Shown here: piece by piece, positions 15,254-22,520 of the stretch
Layout of the letters: each line of letters starts with the position of its first letter
Position numbering within the stretch: the stretch's first letter is position 1
From: CAZXVU01 sp964644465
GTDB lineage: Bacteria > Chlamydiota > Chlamydiia > Chlamydiales > SM23-39
Assembly (NCBI GenBank): GCA_964644465.1
Contig: CAZXVU010000023.1
Span: 1 to 23,760, forward strand
Direction of reading: 5' to 3'
Length of the DNA: 23,760 bases
The notes under the pieces: model-generated
Databases searched by the model: none
Told to the model about the DNA's origin: nothing
What the model saw: the letters and a program-made list of their open reading frames with translations, nothing else
Position numbers and translations under genes: made by a program

Positions 15254-15958
15254 ATGGCTCTACAAGCAGCTCCTAGAGACGTACAATTCAGACCTGATCA
15301 AGTAGCATTCGAGCAAAGAGATTGTCCTATCTGTCTTTCCTCCTTTGAAAACCATGAAATTGTGACTGAGCTGGCATGTAAACATATTTTTCACAAACAT
15401 TGCATCGAAGACCCACGAAACGGAAATTCTTGTCCTACTTGCCGTACTCCGATTGCAGGAAGAGTCCAACACCAAGTCAATTTAGAGGGCGGCCGTAGAT
15501 TTCTTTTGAACTTATTCCCTCTATTTTCTGACGATCCCGCCGTATTGAATCAGCGATTAGAAGAAAGAGCTCAAAGGGCTATAAGAGAAAAACCTCAAAC
15601 ATTCCATCAGGCTATAGCAGGTGAAATGGCTTTTGGATTCGGCAACTTGGTGCGAAGACATGTTTTAGGAGAAGAGCTGAGTTTAAACGTCCGGCAAAGA
15701 GCGGACGCTCTGTTTTTGGATCAGGAAATGAATATGATACGGCCCCTGAACCGAATCCGCAGATTTTTAAGAATCCAACAGTTGCCCCAACATTGGCGTC
15801 TGATGGAAGTTTGCGTCGATCCTCTGATTCGCACAGAGTTTTCTCAAAGAGTCTCAAGAGAACATCGTGCAGATTCGAATAGAGCTATTGTTGTTTGTCT
15901 GACAATGATTGCTGGCTTGCTTATCTACGTGGAATTCTTCCGCAGGCCTAATCTCTAG
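15254..15958 (+). CDS. RING-H2 finger protein with C-terminal membrane anchor (possible host-directed E3 ubiquitin ligase)
   Basis: The 234-residue product has a complete RING-H2 zinc pattern at residues 24-63: C24-x2-C27, C42-x-H44, H47-x2-C50, C60-x2-C63 with Pro after C60. These are the eight ligands of eukaryotic RING-H2 E3 ligases, which bring E2~ubiquitin to a substrate. Residues 75-205 are helical and Arg/Leu-rich without a family I can name. Residues about 209-229 (VVCLTMIAGLLIYVEFF) form a C-terminal transmembrane segment. Bacteria lack ubiquitin, so action in the eukaryotic host is the natural inference, and ubiquitin-related genes are known to be expanded in environmental chlamydiae. 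A strong own promoter and AGGA site precede the ATG. It ends in a 4-nt convergent overlap with the LOG gene. Confidence 0.85.
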   Translation: MALQAAPRDVQFRPDQVAFEQRDCPICLSSFENHEIVTELACKHIFHKHCIEDPRNGNSCPTCRTPIAGRVQHQVNLEGGRRFLLNLFPLFSDDPAVLNQRLEERAQRAIREKPQTFHQAIAGEMAFGFGNLVRRHVLGEELSLNVRQRADALFLDQEMNMIRPLNRIRRFLRIQQLPQHWRLMEVCVDPLIRTEFSQRVSREHRADSNRAIVVCLTMIAGLLIYVEFFRRPNL

Positions 15959-16665
15959 AAATTTTCCAAAGACAGCGTTTGTCGGTAGTGTTTTTCAATC
16001 CCCTCGGCAATTTCATCGGGATCGTCAGAGAAACGCATTAAATCTAGATGCTGAGGTTTGATGTTACCATTGGCAAGAACAGTATTTTTCATCCAGTCTA
16101 TGAGCCCCTTCCAATATTCTTTTCCAACCATGTAGATGGGGAAGGATTTGATTTTCTCAGTTTGGATGAGTGTCAAGGCTTCGAACAGCTCGTCTAAGGT
16201 TCCAAAGCCGCCAGGAAGAACAACGAAGGCCTGCGCATAGCGGACAAACATCACTTTTCGAACAAAAAAGTAGCGGAAGCTCAATTCATATTTGGGATCG
16301 ATGAACGGATTGGGTTTTTCTTCCATAGGGAGATTGATGCAGAGACCGCAAGATTTGCCGCCGGCTGCTTGGGCGCCTTTATTGGCTCTTTCCATAATTC
16401 CTGGACCGCCGCCTGTAATGACAGCGAACCCCTTTTTGACGATCTTTTCTGAAATCTTTTCCGTCATCTCATAATATTTCGGATCTTTCGGCCGAGAGTT
16501 TGTCGAACCGAAAATTGCGACGGAAGGGCCCAAGAAGGTCATCGTTTCAAAGCCGTCCACGAATTCCGCCATGATCCTGAAGAGGCGCCAGGAGTCGAAG
16601 GTATGCGCCATCTTATGAGGCTTCATGTTATCATCGGCATAAAGTCCTTCATCCATATTTTTCAT
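15955..16665 (-). CDS. LOG-family protein (putative nucleoside 5'-monophosphate phosphoribohydrolase)
   Basis: The 236-residue protein has the LOG (TIGR00730, 'lysine decarboxylase-like' in older annotation) signatures: ITGGGPGIMERAN from residue 83, the RYFFVRKVMF segment with the Arg-Lys pair near residue 137, and PGGFGTLDELFE (151-162). Characterised members cleave AMP or cytokinin ribotides to the free base and ribose 5-phosphate; the bacterial role is often nucleotide turnover. A 40-residue N-terminal lead precedes the Rossmann fold, as in the longer LOG subtype. The ATG overlaps the stop of the upstream yitT-like gene (ATGA), so the two are co-transcribed. The 3' end meets the RING gene tail to tail. 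Confidence 0.9.
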   Translation of the reverse strand: MKNMDEGLYADDNMKPHKMAHTFDSWRLFRIMAEFVDGFETMTFLGPSVAIFGSTNSRPKDPKYYEMTEKISEKIVKKGFAVITGGGPGIMERANKGAQAAGGKSCGLCINLPMEEKPNPFIDPKYELSFRYFFVRKVMFVRYAQAFVVLPGGFGTLDELFEALTLIQTEKIKSFPIYMVGKEYWKGLIDWMKNTVLANGNIKPQHLDLMRFSDDPDEIAEGIEKHYRQTLSLENF

Positions 16666-17579
16666 GAGATCAATCCCTTTGCGAAACTGCGGCGGGCTTT
16701 CCTTTTCAGAGCGATCCGCGCCTGCCGCCCGTAGGCGACTTCATGCAGATTTTCGATCGCGATAAAGGCGCTGGGATCTTCCCGAAGCACGATTTCTTTC
16801 AATTCGGCCAGATCAAGGCGTTCGACGATGATAAAAAGGATGTCTCTATCTTCGCCTGAATAGCCCCCTTTGCCTTTGATAAATGTAAGGCCAAGGCCGA
16901 GTTCGTGAGTGATGATTTTGCTCAGTTTGTCTGGTTTAGAACACATGATCAGCACTGATTTCAGCTCTTCGAGACCTGCAATCACAATGTCCATCATTTT
17001 AAATGCGACAATGTAAGTCATCAGAGAGCGGAGAGCGATATGCCAATCGTTAAAAATCCAGCCATACGCAGCAAAGATGAATATATTGATAAATAGAACG
17101 ACCTGCCCAACGGTAAATCCCTTTTTCCGATTGATGAGGATGGCCAGGATTTCTGTTCCATCTGTGCAGCCGCCGTTGCGGATGATCATTCCCGCGCCTG
17201 CGCCAAGCATCGCACCGCCGATCACAATCGCTTCCAATGGATCTGCGGCAAAAGAGGGGACTTCCACCAACAAGGAAAGGAACAAAGCAAACAAAACGAT
17301 GGCGACAAACATGTGCACTACAAAAGAGCGCCTGATGTAGCGATATGCCAAATAGATAAAAGGAACGTTCAAGATCAGAAGGAAATAAGAAAGATAAGCG
17401 TTGCCATAAAGCCTTGCGAGGATCAGCGAAATACCGATCACTCCTCCGTCGATCAATTCGTTCGGAATCAGAAAAACACGGATCGCCATCGCAGCAAAAA
17501 AACCGCCGATAGCGATGCCAATGTAGCTGACAAGCTGCTTGAAGATTCTGTCTTTAAGAGGTGATTTTGGCTGTGGCAT
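16662..17579 (-). CDS. YitT-family membrane protein
   Basis: The 305-residue protein has about five to six hydrophobic segments in residues 15-215, followed by a soluble C-terminal domain (about 220-300). This is the layout of YitT proteins (YitT_membrane plus DUF2179). Family features include FLIPNELIDGGVIGISLIL, IRNGGCTDGTEILAILINR and, in the C-terminal domain, KGKGGYSGEDRDILFIIVER. The biochemical role of the family is not settled; transport has been suggested. A GGTGAGAA ribosome site precedes the ATG. It forms a two-gene unit with the LOG gene (4-nt overlap) and lies downstream of two tRNA genes on the same strand. Confidence 0.92.
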   Translation of the reverse strand: MPQPKSPLKDRIFKQLVSYIGIAIGGFFAAMAIRVFLIPNELIDGGVIGISLILARLYGNAYLSYFLLILNVPFIYLAYRYIRRSFVVHMFVAIVLFALFLSLLVEVPSFAADPLEAIVIGGAMLGAGAGMIIRNGGCTDGTEILAILINRKKGFTVGQVVLFINIFIFAAYGWIFNDWHIALRSLMTYIVAFKMMDIVIAGLEELKSVLIMCSKPDKLSKIITHELGLGLTFIKGKGGYSGEDRDILFIIVERLDLAELKEIVLREDPSAFIAIENLHEVAYGRQARIALKRKARRSFAKGLIS

Positions 17580-17656
17580 AATTTCTCACCAGAATACAAG
17601 TGAAAGGCATCTTTGTACAGAGAGAAAAAATTTTCGGAGATTGTCCTGTCGATACA

Positions 17657-17680
17657 AGCGACCAAATTGTTTTGATCGCT
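17657..17680 (-). other. hairpin downstream of tRNA-Asp
   Basis: On the minus strand AGCGATCAAA pairs with TTTGGTCGCT through ten pairs (one T/G) around an ACAA loop. It sits 18 nt after the 3' end of tRNA-Asp and 78 nt before yitT. There is no T-run after it, so it may be a weak terminator, a processing site or a leader structure. Confidence 0.4.
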
Positions 17681-17697
17681 TCCTCGCTCATAAAATT

Positions 17698-17771
17698 CGC
17701 GGGAGACGGGGCTCGAACCCGCAACTTCCGCCGTGACAGGGCGGCGCTCTAACCAATTGAACTACTCCCGC
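17698..17771 (-). tRNA. tRNA-Asp (anticodon GUC)
   Basis: The minus strand folds into a full cloverleaf of 74 nt. The acceptor is GCGGGAG/CTCCCGC, the D-arm contains TTCAATTGGTTAGA, the anticodon stem is CCGCC/GGCGG with loop CTGTCAC (anticodon GTC), and the T-arm is GCGGG TTCGAGC CCCGT. The discriminator base is G, as expected for Asp. CCA is not encoded. It lies 6 nt downstream of tRNA-Val, so both are probably cut from one transcript. Confidence 0.96.
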
Positions 17772-17777
17772 TTCGTT

Positions 17778-17850
17778 TGGGCGCAACAGGACTCGAACCT
17801 ATGACCACCTGTGTGTAAGACAGGCGCTCTACCAACTGAGCTATACGCCC
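17778..17850 (-). tRNA. tRNA-Val (anticodon UAC)
   Basis: The minus strand gives a 73-nt cloverleaf: acceptor GGGCGTA/TGCGCCC (one G/T), D-arm GCTCAGTTGGTAGAGC, anticodon stem CCTGT/ACAGG with loop CTTACAC (anticodon TAC), and T-arm ATAGG TTCGAGT CCTGT. The discriminator is A and CCA is not encoded. It is the first of a Val-Asp tandem. Confidence 0.96.
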
Positions 17851-17880
17851 GTTAAACTCAAGGTCATCTTTCTTGTTCTC

Positions 17881-17909
17881 TTGAGCCAAAAACGAACACC
17901 TATCATAAT
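17881..17909 (+). promoter_or_regulatory. candidate promoter of the dipeptidase gene
   Basis: TTGAGC (17881-17886) and CATAAT (17904-17909) are spaced by 17 nt. Transcription would start near 17916, upstream of the AAGG site (17935-17938) and ATG 17950. This argues against using the in-frame TTG at 17881 as a start codon. Confidence 0.45.
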
Positions 17910-17949
17910 CAGGCAAGAAGTTTTACTCAAGGAAAAGGTAAATTTGCCT

Positions 17950-18495
17950 ATGCATGACCTTGTCGAATTGAAACATTTAAGCCCCAATATCCTCCTCGAA
18001 ATCCTCTATGCTACCCCAAATAATTTCGTAGGGAAGGCTGTCTACTCGTCCAGCAGATGTTTTTTGCGGCGCAAGACCGCGATGCGCCTCCATAAAGCCC
18101 AGCTGGCTTTAGAAAAAATAGGTTTAGGCTTGAAGGTTTGGGATGGATATCGCCCGCTGTCTGTGCAAAAAATATTTTGGAACCTTCTTCCCGATTCTAA
18201 ATATGTAGCAGATCCCTCCATCGGTTCAAGGCACAATAGGGGCGCTTCGGTAGATCTTACGCTTGTGGATAAAGCGGGGAGGGAACTCCCAATGCCCACC
18301 GGATTCGATGATTTTAGCGAGAAGGCCAGCAGGAGCTATCAAGGAGCCTCACCGGTGCAATTGAAGAATAGGCTGATTCTTGAAGGGGCGATGGCTAAAG
18401 AGGGATTCCTCCTCTATCCGCACGAATGGTGGCATTTCGATGACCCCGACTGGAACGACTATCCGATTTTAGATATTCCGTTGGAGGGGATGTGA
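17950..18495 (+). CDS. D-alanyl-D-alanine dipeptidase (VanX/DdpX type)
   Basis: The 181-residue protein (from ATG 17950) matches VanX-type zinc dipeptidases that cut D-Ala-D-Ala. Near-N-terminal YATPNNFVGKAVY is the family's opening motif. R68 in DGYRPL corresponds to the transition-state Arg. Zinc ligands are H95 and D102 in SRHNRGASVDL and H162 in HEWWHFD, with catalytic base E159. All key residues are present, so activity is expected. There is no signal peptide, which suggests a cytoplasmic enzyme that recycles D-Ala-D-Ala or limits peptidoglycan precursor, rather than a wall hydrolase. No vanH or vanA partner is seen, so vancomycin resistance is not implied. It overlaps the following lipoprotein gene by 4 nt. 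Confidence 0.9.
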   Translation: MHDLVELKHLSPNILLEILYATPNNFVGKAVYSSSRCFLRRKTAMRLHKAQLALEKIGLGLKVWDGYRPLSVQKIFWNLLPDSKYVADPSIGSRHNRGASVDLTLVDKAGRELPMPTGFDDFSEKASRSYQGASPVQLKNRLILEGAMAKEGFLLYPHEWWHFDDPDWNDYPILDIPLEGM

Positions 18496-18857
18496 AGGGG
18501 ATTTTTGCATGTCTGATCATCCTGAGCGGATGCGCGCCGGCGACTTTCCAAGATCTGCGCTGTGAAGGGGAGGCGGAGACCCGTAAGTTGGCCTCAGAAT
18601 TAAAAGCCGTTGAGTCGAAAGAAGATTTATATAAGTCCCTTCCAAGGCTCAAGAAAAGATATAACAAAATCGCCGATCTTCTCATTCAAGCTAGAAAGTT
18701 TGAGGAAAGAGAGAATGAGCCATCGGCTGCCAGCGAGGAGCTCTTTGCTGAATTAGCTAGGCTCTATGAAATTCCAGGGGGCCGCGAGGCGATAGAAAGC
18801 TGCCAGTTGGAAGCAGTCCGCCGGTTAGATCATCGAAGGGAGCGAGGCGTTTTCTAA
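18492..18857 (+). CDS. small putative lipoprotein, unknown function
   Basis: The 121-residue protein has a short signal peptide with the lipobox LSGC (MKGIFACLIILSGC, lipid-modified Cys14). The mature part is helical and highly charged (EAETRKLASELKAVESKEDL, then KKRYNKIADLLIQARKFEER) and likely forms a small helical bundle or coiled coil. I do not recognise a family. The GTG start (18492) overlaps the dipeptidase stop, so the two are probably translated together; a link to the cell envelope is plausible on that basis. Its 3' end overlaps the convergent surE gene by 33 nt. Confidence 0.75.
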   Translation: MKGIFACLIILSGCAPATFQDLRCEGEAETRKLASELKAVESKEDLYKSLPRLKKRYNKIADLLIQARKFEERENEPSAASEELFAELARLYEIPGGREAIESCQLEAVRRLDHRRERGVF

Positions 18858-19637
18858 AAGAATTTTATGTTCGAGGTACGCTGTCTCATCAGTCAGTTGA
18901 GAAACGTGGATGGGAACTCCCGCGATATATCCTTGTTCGAGTAAAGCAACATCGCTTTCAGGATCTTCCTCAAAAGAATGCCATTTTCCACCTAGCCAAT
19001 AGTAAGGATCTCCTTCTGGATGGATCCTTTTTTCAGGAGCTTCGATCCAATACCCTTTTCCTTGTTTGGCGATGCGGAAGCCTTTGACGCCATGTTTGCA
19101 ATTGCAGGGGAAGTTGACGTTCAAAAATGTCCCGAAGGGTAGGGGATGCTTCAACAAATGGTGGATCAAAGAGACAATCGTTTTTTTTGTAGCGCTCACG
19201 GGTGGTACTTCGAAATCGGAAAAGGAAAAGGCGATCCCAGGAATATTTTTCAGCGCGCCTTCGATGACGGCTCCGACAGTTCCGCTATACAGCACTGTTC
19301 TCCCTGCGTTGGATCCTCGATTCACGCCAGATATGATCAGATCAGGCTTTCTGTCCAAAAGAACGCTCAAGGCCATCTTGACGCAATCTGTAGGCGTTCC
19401 ATTTAACGACCATACAGGCGTAGGCTTTGAAGGGGATTCTGAATGGAGTTCCCAAGAGACGGGTTTGATGTGCAGAGGTTTCGTCCAGGTGATGGAAAGT
19501 CCGCTTCCCGATCTTTCGTAGTGAGGCGCAACGATGACAACATCAGCTTCGTCGTGAACTGCTTGCCATAGGTGTTTCAATCCTGGGGCAAGTATTCCAT
19601 CATCATTTGTTATGAGGAGAAAAGGGCGGGAGGGCAT
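18825..19637 (-). CDS. surE: 5'/3'-nucleotidase SurE
   Basis: The 270-residue protein has the SurE signatures: ITNDDGILAPGL with metal ligands D12 and D13, APHYERSGSGLSIT with S43, NGTPTDCVKMAL (79-90) and ISGVNRGSNAG with N106. SurE removes phosphate from nucleoside monophosphates and can also cut other phosphomonoesters. The length fits the family (about 250). It is the third gene of the unit headed by the TPP riboswitch, 52 nt after the symporter gene, with an AAAGAGA ribosome site. That placement raises the possibility of action on thiamine phosphate, which is inference only. It overlaps the convergent lipoprotein gene by 33 nt. Confidence 0.95.
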   Translation of the reverse strand: MPSRPFLLITNDDGILAPGLKHLWQAVHDEADVVIVAPHYERSGSGLSITWTKPLHIKPVSWELHSESPSKPTPVWSLNGTPTDCVKMALSVLLDRKPDLIISGVNRGSNAGRTVLYSGTVGAVIEGALKNIPGIAFSFSDFEVPPVSATKKTIVSLIHHLLKHPLPFGTFLNVNFPCNCKHGVKGFRIAKQGKGYWIEAPEKRIHPEGDPYYWLGGKWHSFEEDPESDVALLEQGYIAGVPIHVSQLTDETAYLEHKILLENASLPSMI

Positions 19638-19689
19638 GAGGTTCTCTTTGGGTCATTCAATGGGATTATCTCGAAGAGAGGCGAAACTT

Positions 19690-21153
19690 TCAAGGCTCTA
19701 TGGAAAGGGCTAACTGTTTGCGGGCTAGATACGAGACGCCCTGGATTGCAATAATTCCAAAAACGAATCCGATCACTAAGGAAGGAATTTCAATGCTAAA
19801 TGATTTTTCGAAGTAAGGCCAAATTCCCGCAGTTAAACCTCCTACTAAAATCCCCGCAAAAGCGCCATATTTGTTGATGCTCTTTGAATAGAGGGAAAGT
19901 AAGAGAAGAGGTCCGAAGGAGGCTCCCAGGCCCGACCAAGAATATAGCACCAATTTATAGATGGTGGAAATCTTGAAAAAGGCAATCCCAAATCCAACAA
20001 GAGCGATCAAGACCACGCTGCATCGAGAGACCCAGAGCATCTCCTCTGGAGGAGCGTGCCTGCGGACTAATCGTTTGTAAAAATCTTCCGACAAGTTGGA
20101 AGCTACTACAAGAATCTGCGCAGCCATTACATTCGTAGTCGCGGCTAAGATCGCACAGAGGACAAGGCCTGCAAAGAATGGAGGCATTGTCGTTTTGACG
20201 ATATTTAAAATGACTTGCTCTGGGTCTGCCAATCCTTGTTGGAAAACATAGATGCCGATCATGCCGAAGACTGTTGCTGCAAATAAGGCGATGGCTTGCC
20301 AGCTGATCCCTAAGTATTTCGCCTTGCTCATGTCGCTTACGCGGCGGATGCCCATGAATTTTGTGATGATGTGAGGCTGCCCAAAATAGCCTAGTCCCCA
20401 TCCAGCCGCTGTCAAAAAGGCCTGCAAGATGGTTGTCCCAGAAAAATCGGGGAAAATCGACGTTGAGATGTTCTTTTCCCGAGCCGCCTGAAGAATGGGC
20501 TCAAATCCCCCAAAATGCACAATCAAATAAGTGGGAATGGCGACGATCACTCCTAAGAGGAAAAATCCCTGGAACAAATCAATCCAGGCAACTGTTCGGT
20601 AACCGCCCATAAACACATAGACAACAACGATCAATAGACCTAGAGAAATGCCAAGATAATAGCTCAAGCTGAACAGAGATTCGACCAAGATGCCGAGAGC
20701 GACCAATCCTGAAGAAATATAAAAAGTAAAAAAGAGGACAGACATGGCAGCGGAAATCAGTCTGATGCTGCCAGAAGTATCTCCAAAGCGCGTTTCGAAA
20801 TAAGAACTCAACGTAAGACTTCCCAGCTGCTCGGTGATCGTTCGGATCTTGGGGGCGATGAAATGCCAGTTCAAGAACATGAAAAAAGTCAAACCGATTG
20901 CTGCCCATGCTGAGAACAGTCCTGTCGTAAAAATAAGGGCGGGATAGCCTAAAAACAGCCAGCTGCTCATATCGCTTGCGTGAGCGGAAAGGGCTGTCAG
21001 CCAAAAATTCAAGGAACGGTTCCCGATAATAAAGTCAGTATCGGACTTTTGCTTTCGATAAGAGAGAAATGCGATCAGCAATAAAATCGCGAAATAGCCG
21101 AAGAATGTGGCCAATTCTAAAAAAGCGTAGGATTTGAGTACGGGAAGTTCCAT
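19690..21153 (-). CDS. PutP-like sodium/solute symporter (SSS family)
   Basis: The 487-residue membrane protein has about thirteen hydrophobic segments and the SSS family pattern. ALSAHASDMSSWLFLGYP (residues 54-71) contains D61, matching the Na+-related Asp55 of E. coli PutP. GYRTVAWIDLFQG, GWGLGYFGQPHIITKFMG and SWSGLGASFGPLLLLSLY are also typical of PutP. ATG 21151-21153 is chosen because AAAAGGG precedes it; an upstream start at 21240 would overlap the MFS gene by 46 nt. Sequence alone favours proline, but the gene is 41 nt downstream of a TPP-riboswitch-controlled transporter in the same direction. Other SSS members have been proposed as vitamin-related transporters, so the substrate is open. 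Confidence 0.88.
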   Translation of the reverse strand: MELPVLKSYAFLELATFFGYFAILLLIAFLSYRKQKSDTDFIIGNRSLNFWLTALSAHASDMSSWLFLGYPALIFTTGLFSAWAAIGLTFFMFLNWHFIAPKIRTITEQLGSLTLSSYFETRFGDTSGSIRLISAAMSVLFFTFYISSGLVALGILVESLFSLSYYLGISLGLLIVVVYVFMGGYRTVAWIDLFQGFFLLGVIVAIPTYLIVHFGGFEPILQAAREKNISTSIFPDFSGTTILQAFLTAAGWGLGYFGQPHIITKFMGIRRVSDMSKAKYLGISWQAIALFAATVFGMIGIYVFQQGLADPEQVILNIVKTTMPPFFAGLVLCAILAATTNVMAAQILVVASNLSEDFYKRLVRRHAPPEEMLWVSRCSVVLIALVGFGIAFFKISTIYKLVLYSWSGLGASFGPLLLLSLYSKSINKYGAFAGILVGGLTAGIWPYFEKSFSIEIPSLVIGFVFGIIAIQGVSYLARKQLALSIEP

Positions 21154-21194
21154 AACCCTTTTATTGATACTCTTTACGTCCAATAACTTCAAGT

Positions 21195-22385
21195 CTATTC
21201 GATGGCAAAAACAGGCTTCCGCCTTCTCATTGCGACCCAAGCGATCAGTGCGCTGACGATGACGGGAAAAGCTGCGATCTCTACCCAGTTGGTTTTATGA
21301 TAGAGCCATAAAGCCATGGCTGGAATGGGCGCTCCGATGAGCCTTGATCCCACCGCCGTTCCAAATGCCCCTACAAGATAACGATGGTTTTTCGGCGCGG
21401 CCTCGAGAGCCCAAGCGTGGAATGGAGCGGACAGGGCGATTCCAATGCAAACAAAAGAGAGCCGAACTCCAATAGCTAGGGCAGGTGAACAATCTTTCAA
21501 AAGTCCAAGAAGAGGGATCGTCAATGCAATTGAGCATGCCAAAGCGCTCTGCATCAATTTTTCTTTTCCAAGCTTCATTGCAATAAGGCCAAAAATAGGA
21601 AGCAGGAAAAAATCTCCTATAAGAAGAAGCGTATTGGCTTGGACTGCTTCCACTTTTGTGATCGAGCTGATAAAAGGGAGAAAGCCATTCATAAAGTTTG
21701 TCAATAGATAGTAGTTCGCATAAGAAAATCCAGCGACTGCGGCAATGGACCCCACAGCCATTTTATGTCTCCACAAAATGCGATAGGCAGGCTCAGGATC
21801 TTTTTGAACTGGTAGTTCTTCTCCTTTCAATCGTACAATCGCACCCGCAATTCCTGTCAAAGAACCCGCCCAGAAAAGACAACGCCAATATTCTTGAAAA
21901 AATCCCGTGGCGGCGGATGCGATCAAAATCCCTAAAATGCCAGAAGCATCGTAAAAACTGCTCCAGAGGCACCGTTTTTTTTCACCTGTTCCTTCTAGGA
22001 TATAGATCGCCCCTCCCGTGATTTCTCCGGCAGAGAAAAAATTCTGTAATAAGCGCAAGGCCCCTAAGAGAATGGGAGCAACGACACCAGCCATCTCGTA
22101 AATGGGGAGAAATCCGATCATTCCCGTACAAATCGCCATACCAAATAGAGTGATTGCAAGGGTTTTTCTACGCCCGACCCGATCGCCCATTTTTCCAAAA
22201 AAAATGGCGCCTATCGGTCTAGATAAGAATCCAAAGGGAAGTAGAGCGTAGGTATATATCAAGCCTTCAATCGGATCGATGCTAGGGAAAAATAAGGGAG
22301 CCAAAAACGGGGCTAAAAATCCGAAAAGGGCTGCATCATAGTGTTCAAAGATATTGCCGAAAAGGCCTGCAAAATAACGAAACAT
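21195..22385 (-). CDS. MFS transporter of the metabolite:H+ symporter type, under TPP riboswitch control; probable thiamine or precursor importer
   Basis: The 396-residue protein has about twelve transmembrane segments. The MHS-type N-terminus is visible (NIFEHYDAALFGFLAPFLAP, like ProP and KgtP), and the MFS loop 2-3 motif is GKMGDRVGRRKT (residues 64-75). By family alone the substrate could be an organic acid, betaine or similar solute. The decisive clue is a THI-box TPP riboswitch directly in front, whose 3' end contains the ribosome site GAAGGAGAG, six nt from the ATG. TPP riboswitches almost always control thiamine synthesis or uptake genes, so uptake of thiamine or a precursor is inferred. 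No thiamine synthesis gene is present in the window. The protein is shorter than ProP (500) because the C-terminal coiled-coil extension is missing. Confidence 0.86.
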   Translation of the reverse strand: MFRYFAGLFGNIFEHYDAALFGFLAPFLAPLFFPSIDPIEGLIYTYALLPFGFLSRPIGAIFFGKMGDRVGRRKTLAITLFGMAICTGMIGFLPIYEMAGVVAPILLGALRLLQNFFSAGEITGGAIYILEGTGEKKRCLWSSFYDASGILGILIASAATGFFQEYWRCLFWAGSLTGIAGAIVRLKGEELPVQKDPEPAYRILWRHKMAVGSIAAVAGFSYANYYLLTNFMNGFLPFISSITKVEAVQANTLLLIGDFFLLPIFGLIAMKLGKEKLMQSALACSIALTIPLLGLLKDCSPALAIGVRLSFVCIGIALSAPFHAWALEAAPKNHRYLVGAFGTAVGSRLIGAPIPAMALWLYHKTNWVEIAAFPVIVSALIAWVAMRRRKPVFAIE

Positions 22386-22389
22386 AACA

Positions 22390-22484
22390 CTCTCCTTCCG
22401 CCGGCATAACCCGGTTCAAGTCTAACGCAAAAGCGTTTCTTAGGGTATATTCTCAGCCGCAACTCACGGCACCCCTGGTGATAG
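22390..22484 (-). promoter_or_regulatory. TPP riboswitch (THI box)
   Basis: Read on the minus strand, the conserved THI-box blocks occur in the right order. CAGGGGTGCC (about 22469-22478) opens P2, followed by the P3 stem GCCG/CGGC. GGCTGAGA (22451-22458) binds the pyrimidine, and ACCCT (22442-22446) closes P2. A 5-bp variable hairpin, AACGC/GCGTT (22424-22437), follows. CTTGAACCGG and CCGGGTTATGCCGGCG (from 22414 down) form P4/P5, which grips the pyrophosphate. The 3' end GAAGGAGAG is the ribosome site of the MFS gene, so ligand binding should block translation, as in many Gram-negative THI boxes. P1 is short (CAC/GTG plus neighbours). Assignment is by motif; a covariance-model hit would settle it. 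Confidence 0.92.
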
Positions 22485-22491
22485 TTGAGCT

Positions 22492-22520
22492 ATCTTAATT
22501 CCATGGATATAAGAAATCAA
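22492..22520 (-). promoter_or_regulatory. candidate promoter of the TPP-riboswitch operon
   Basis: On the minus strand TTGATT (22515-22520) and TAAGAT (22492-22497) are separated by 17 nt. Transcription would start near 22485, almost exactly at the 5' end of the riboswitch. The -35 box overlaps the stop codon of the ttcA-like gene. Confidence 0.5.

Noticed and set aside
17881..17949. TTG start adding 23 residues to the VanX-like protein
   Set aside because: The TTG coincides with a -35 box of a plausible promoter and has no ribosome site. The family N-terminus begins near ATG 17950.
21154..21240. Upstream start for the Na+ symporter overlapping the MFS gene
   Set aside because: The added 29 residues are not hydrophobic and do not resemble the SSS N-terminus. 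ATG 21153 has an AAAAGGG site and matches PutP-like proteins.
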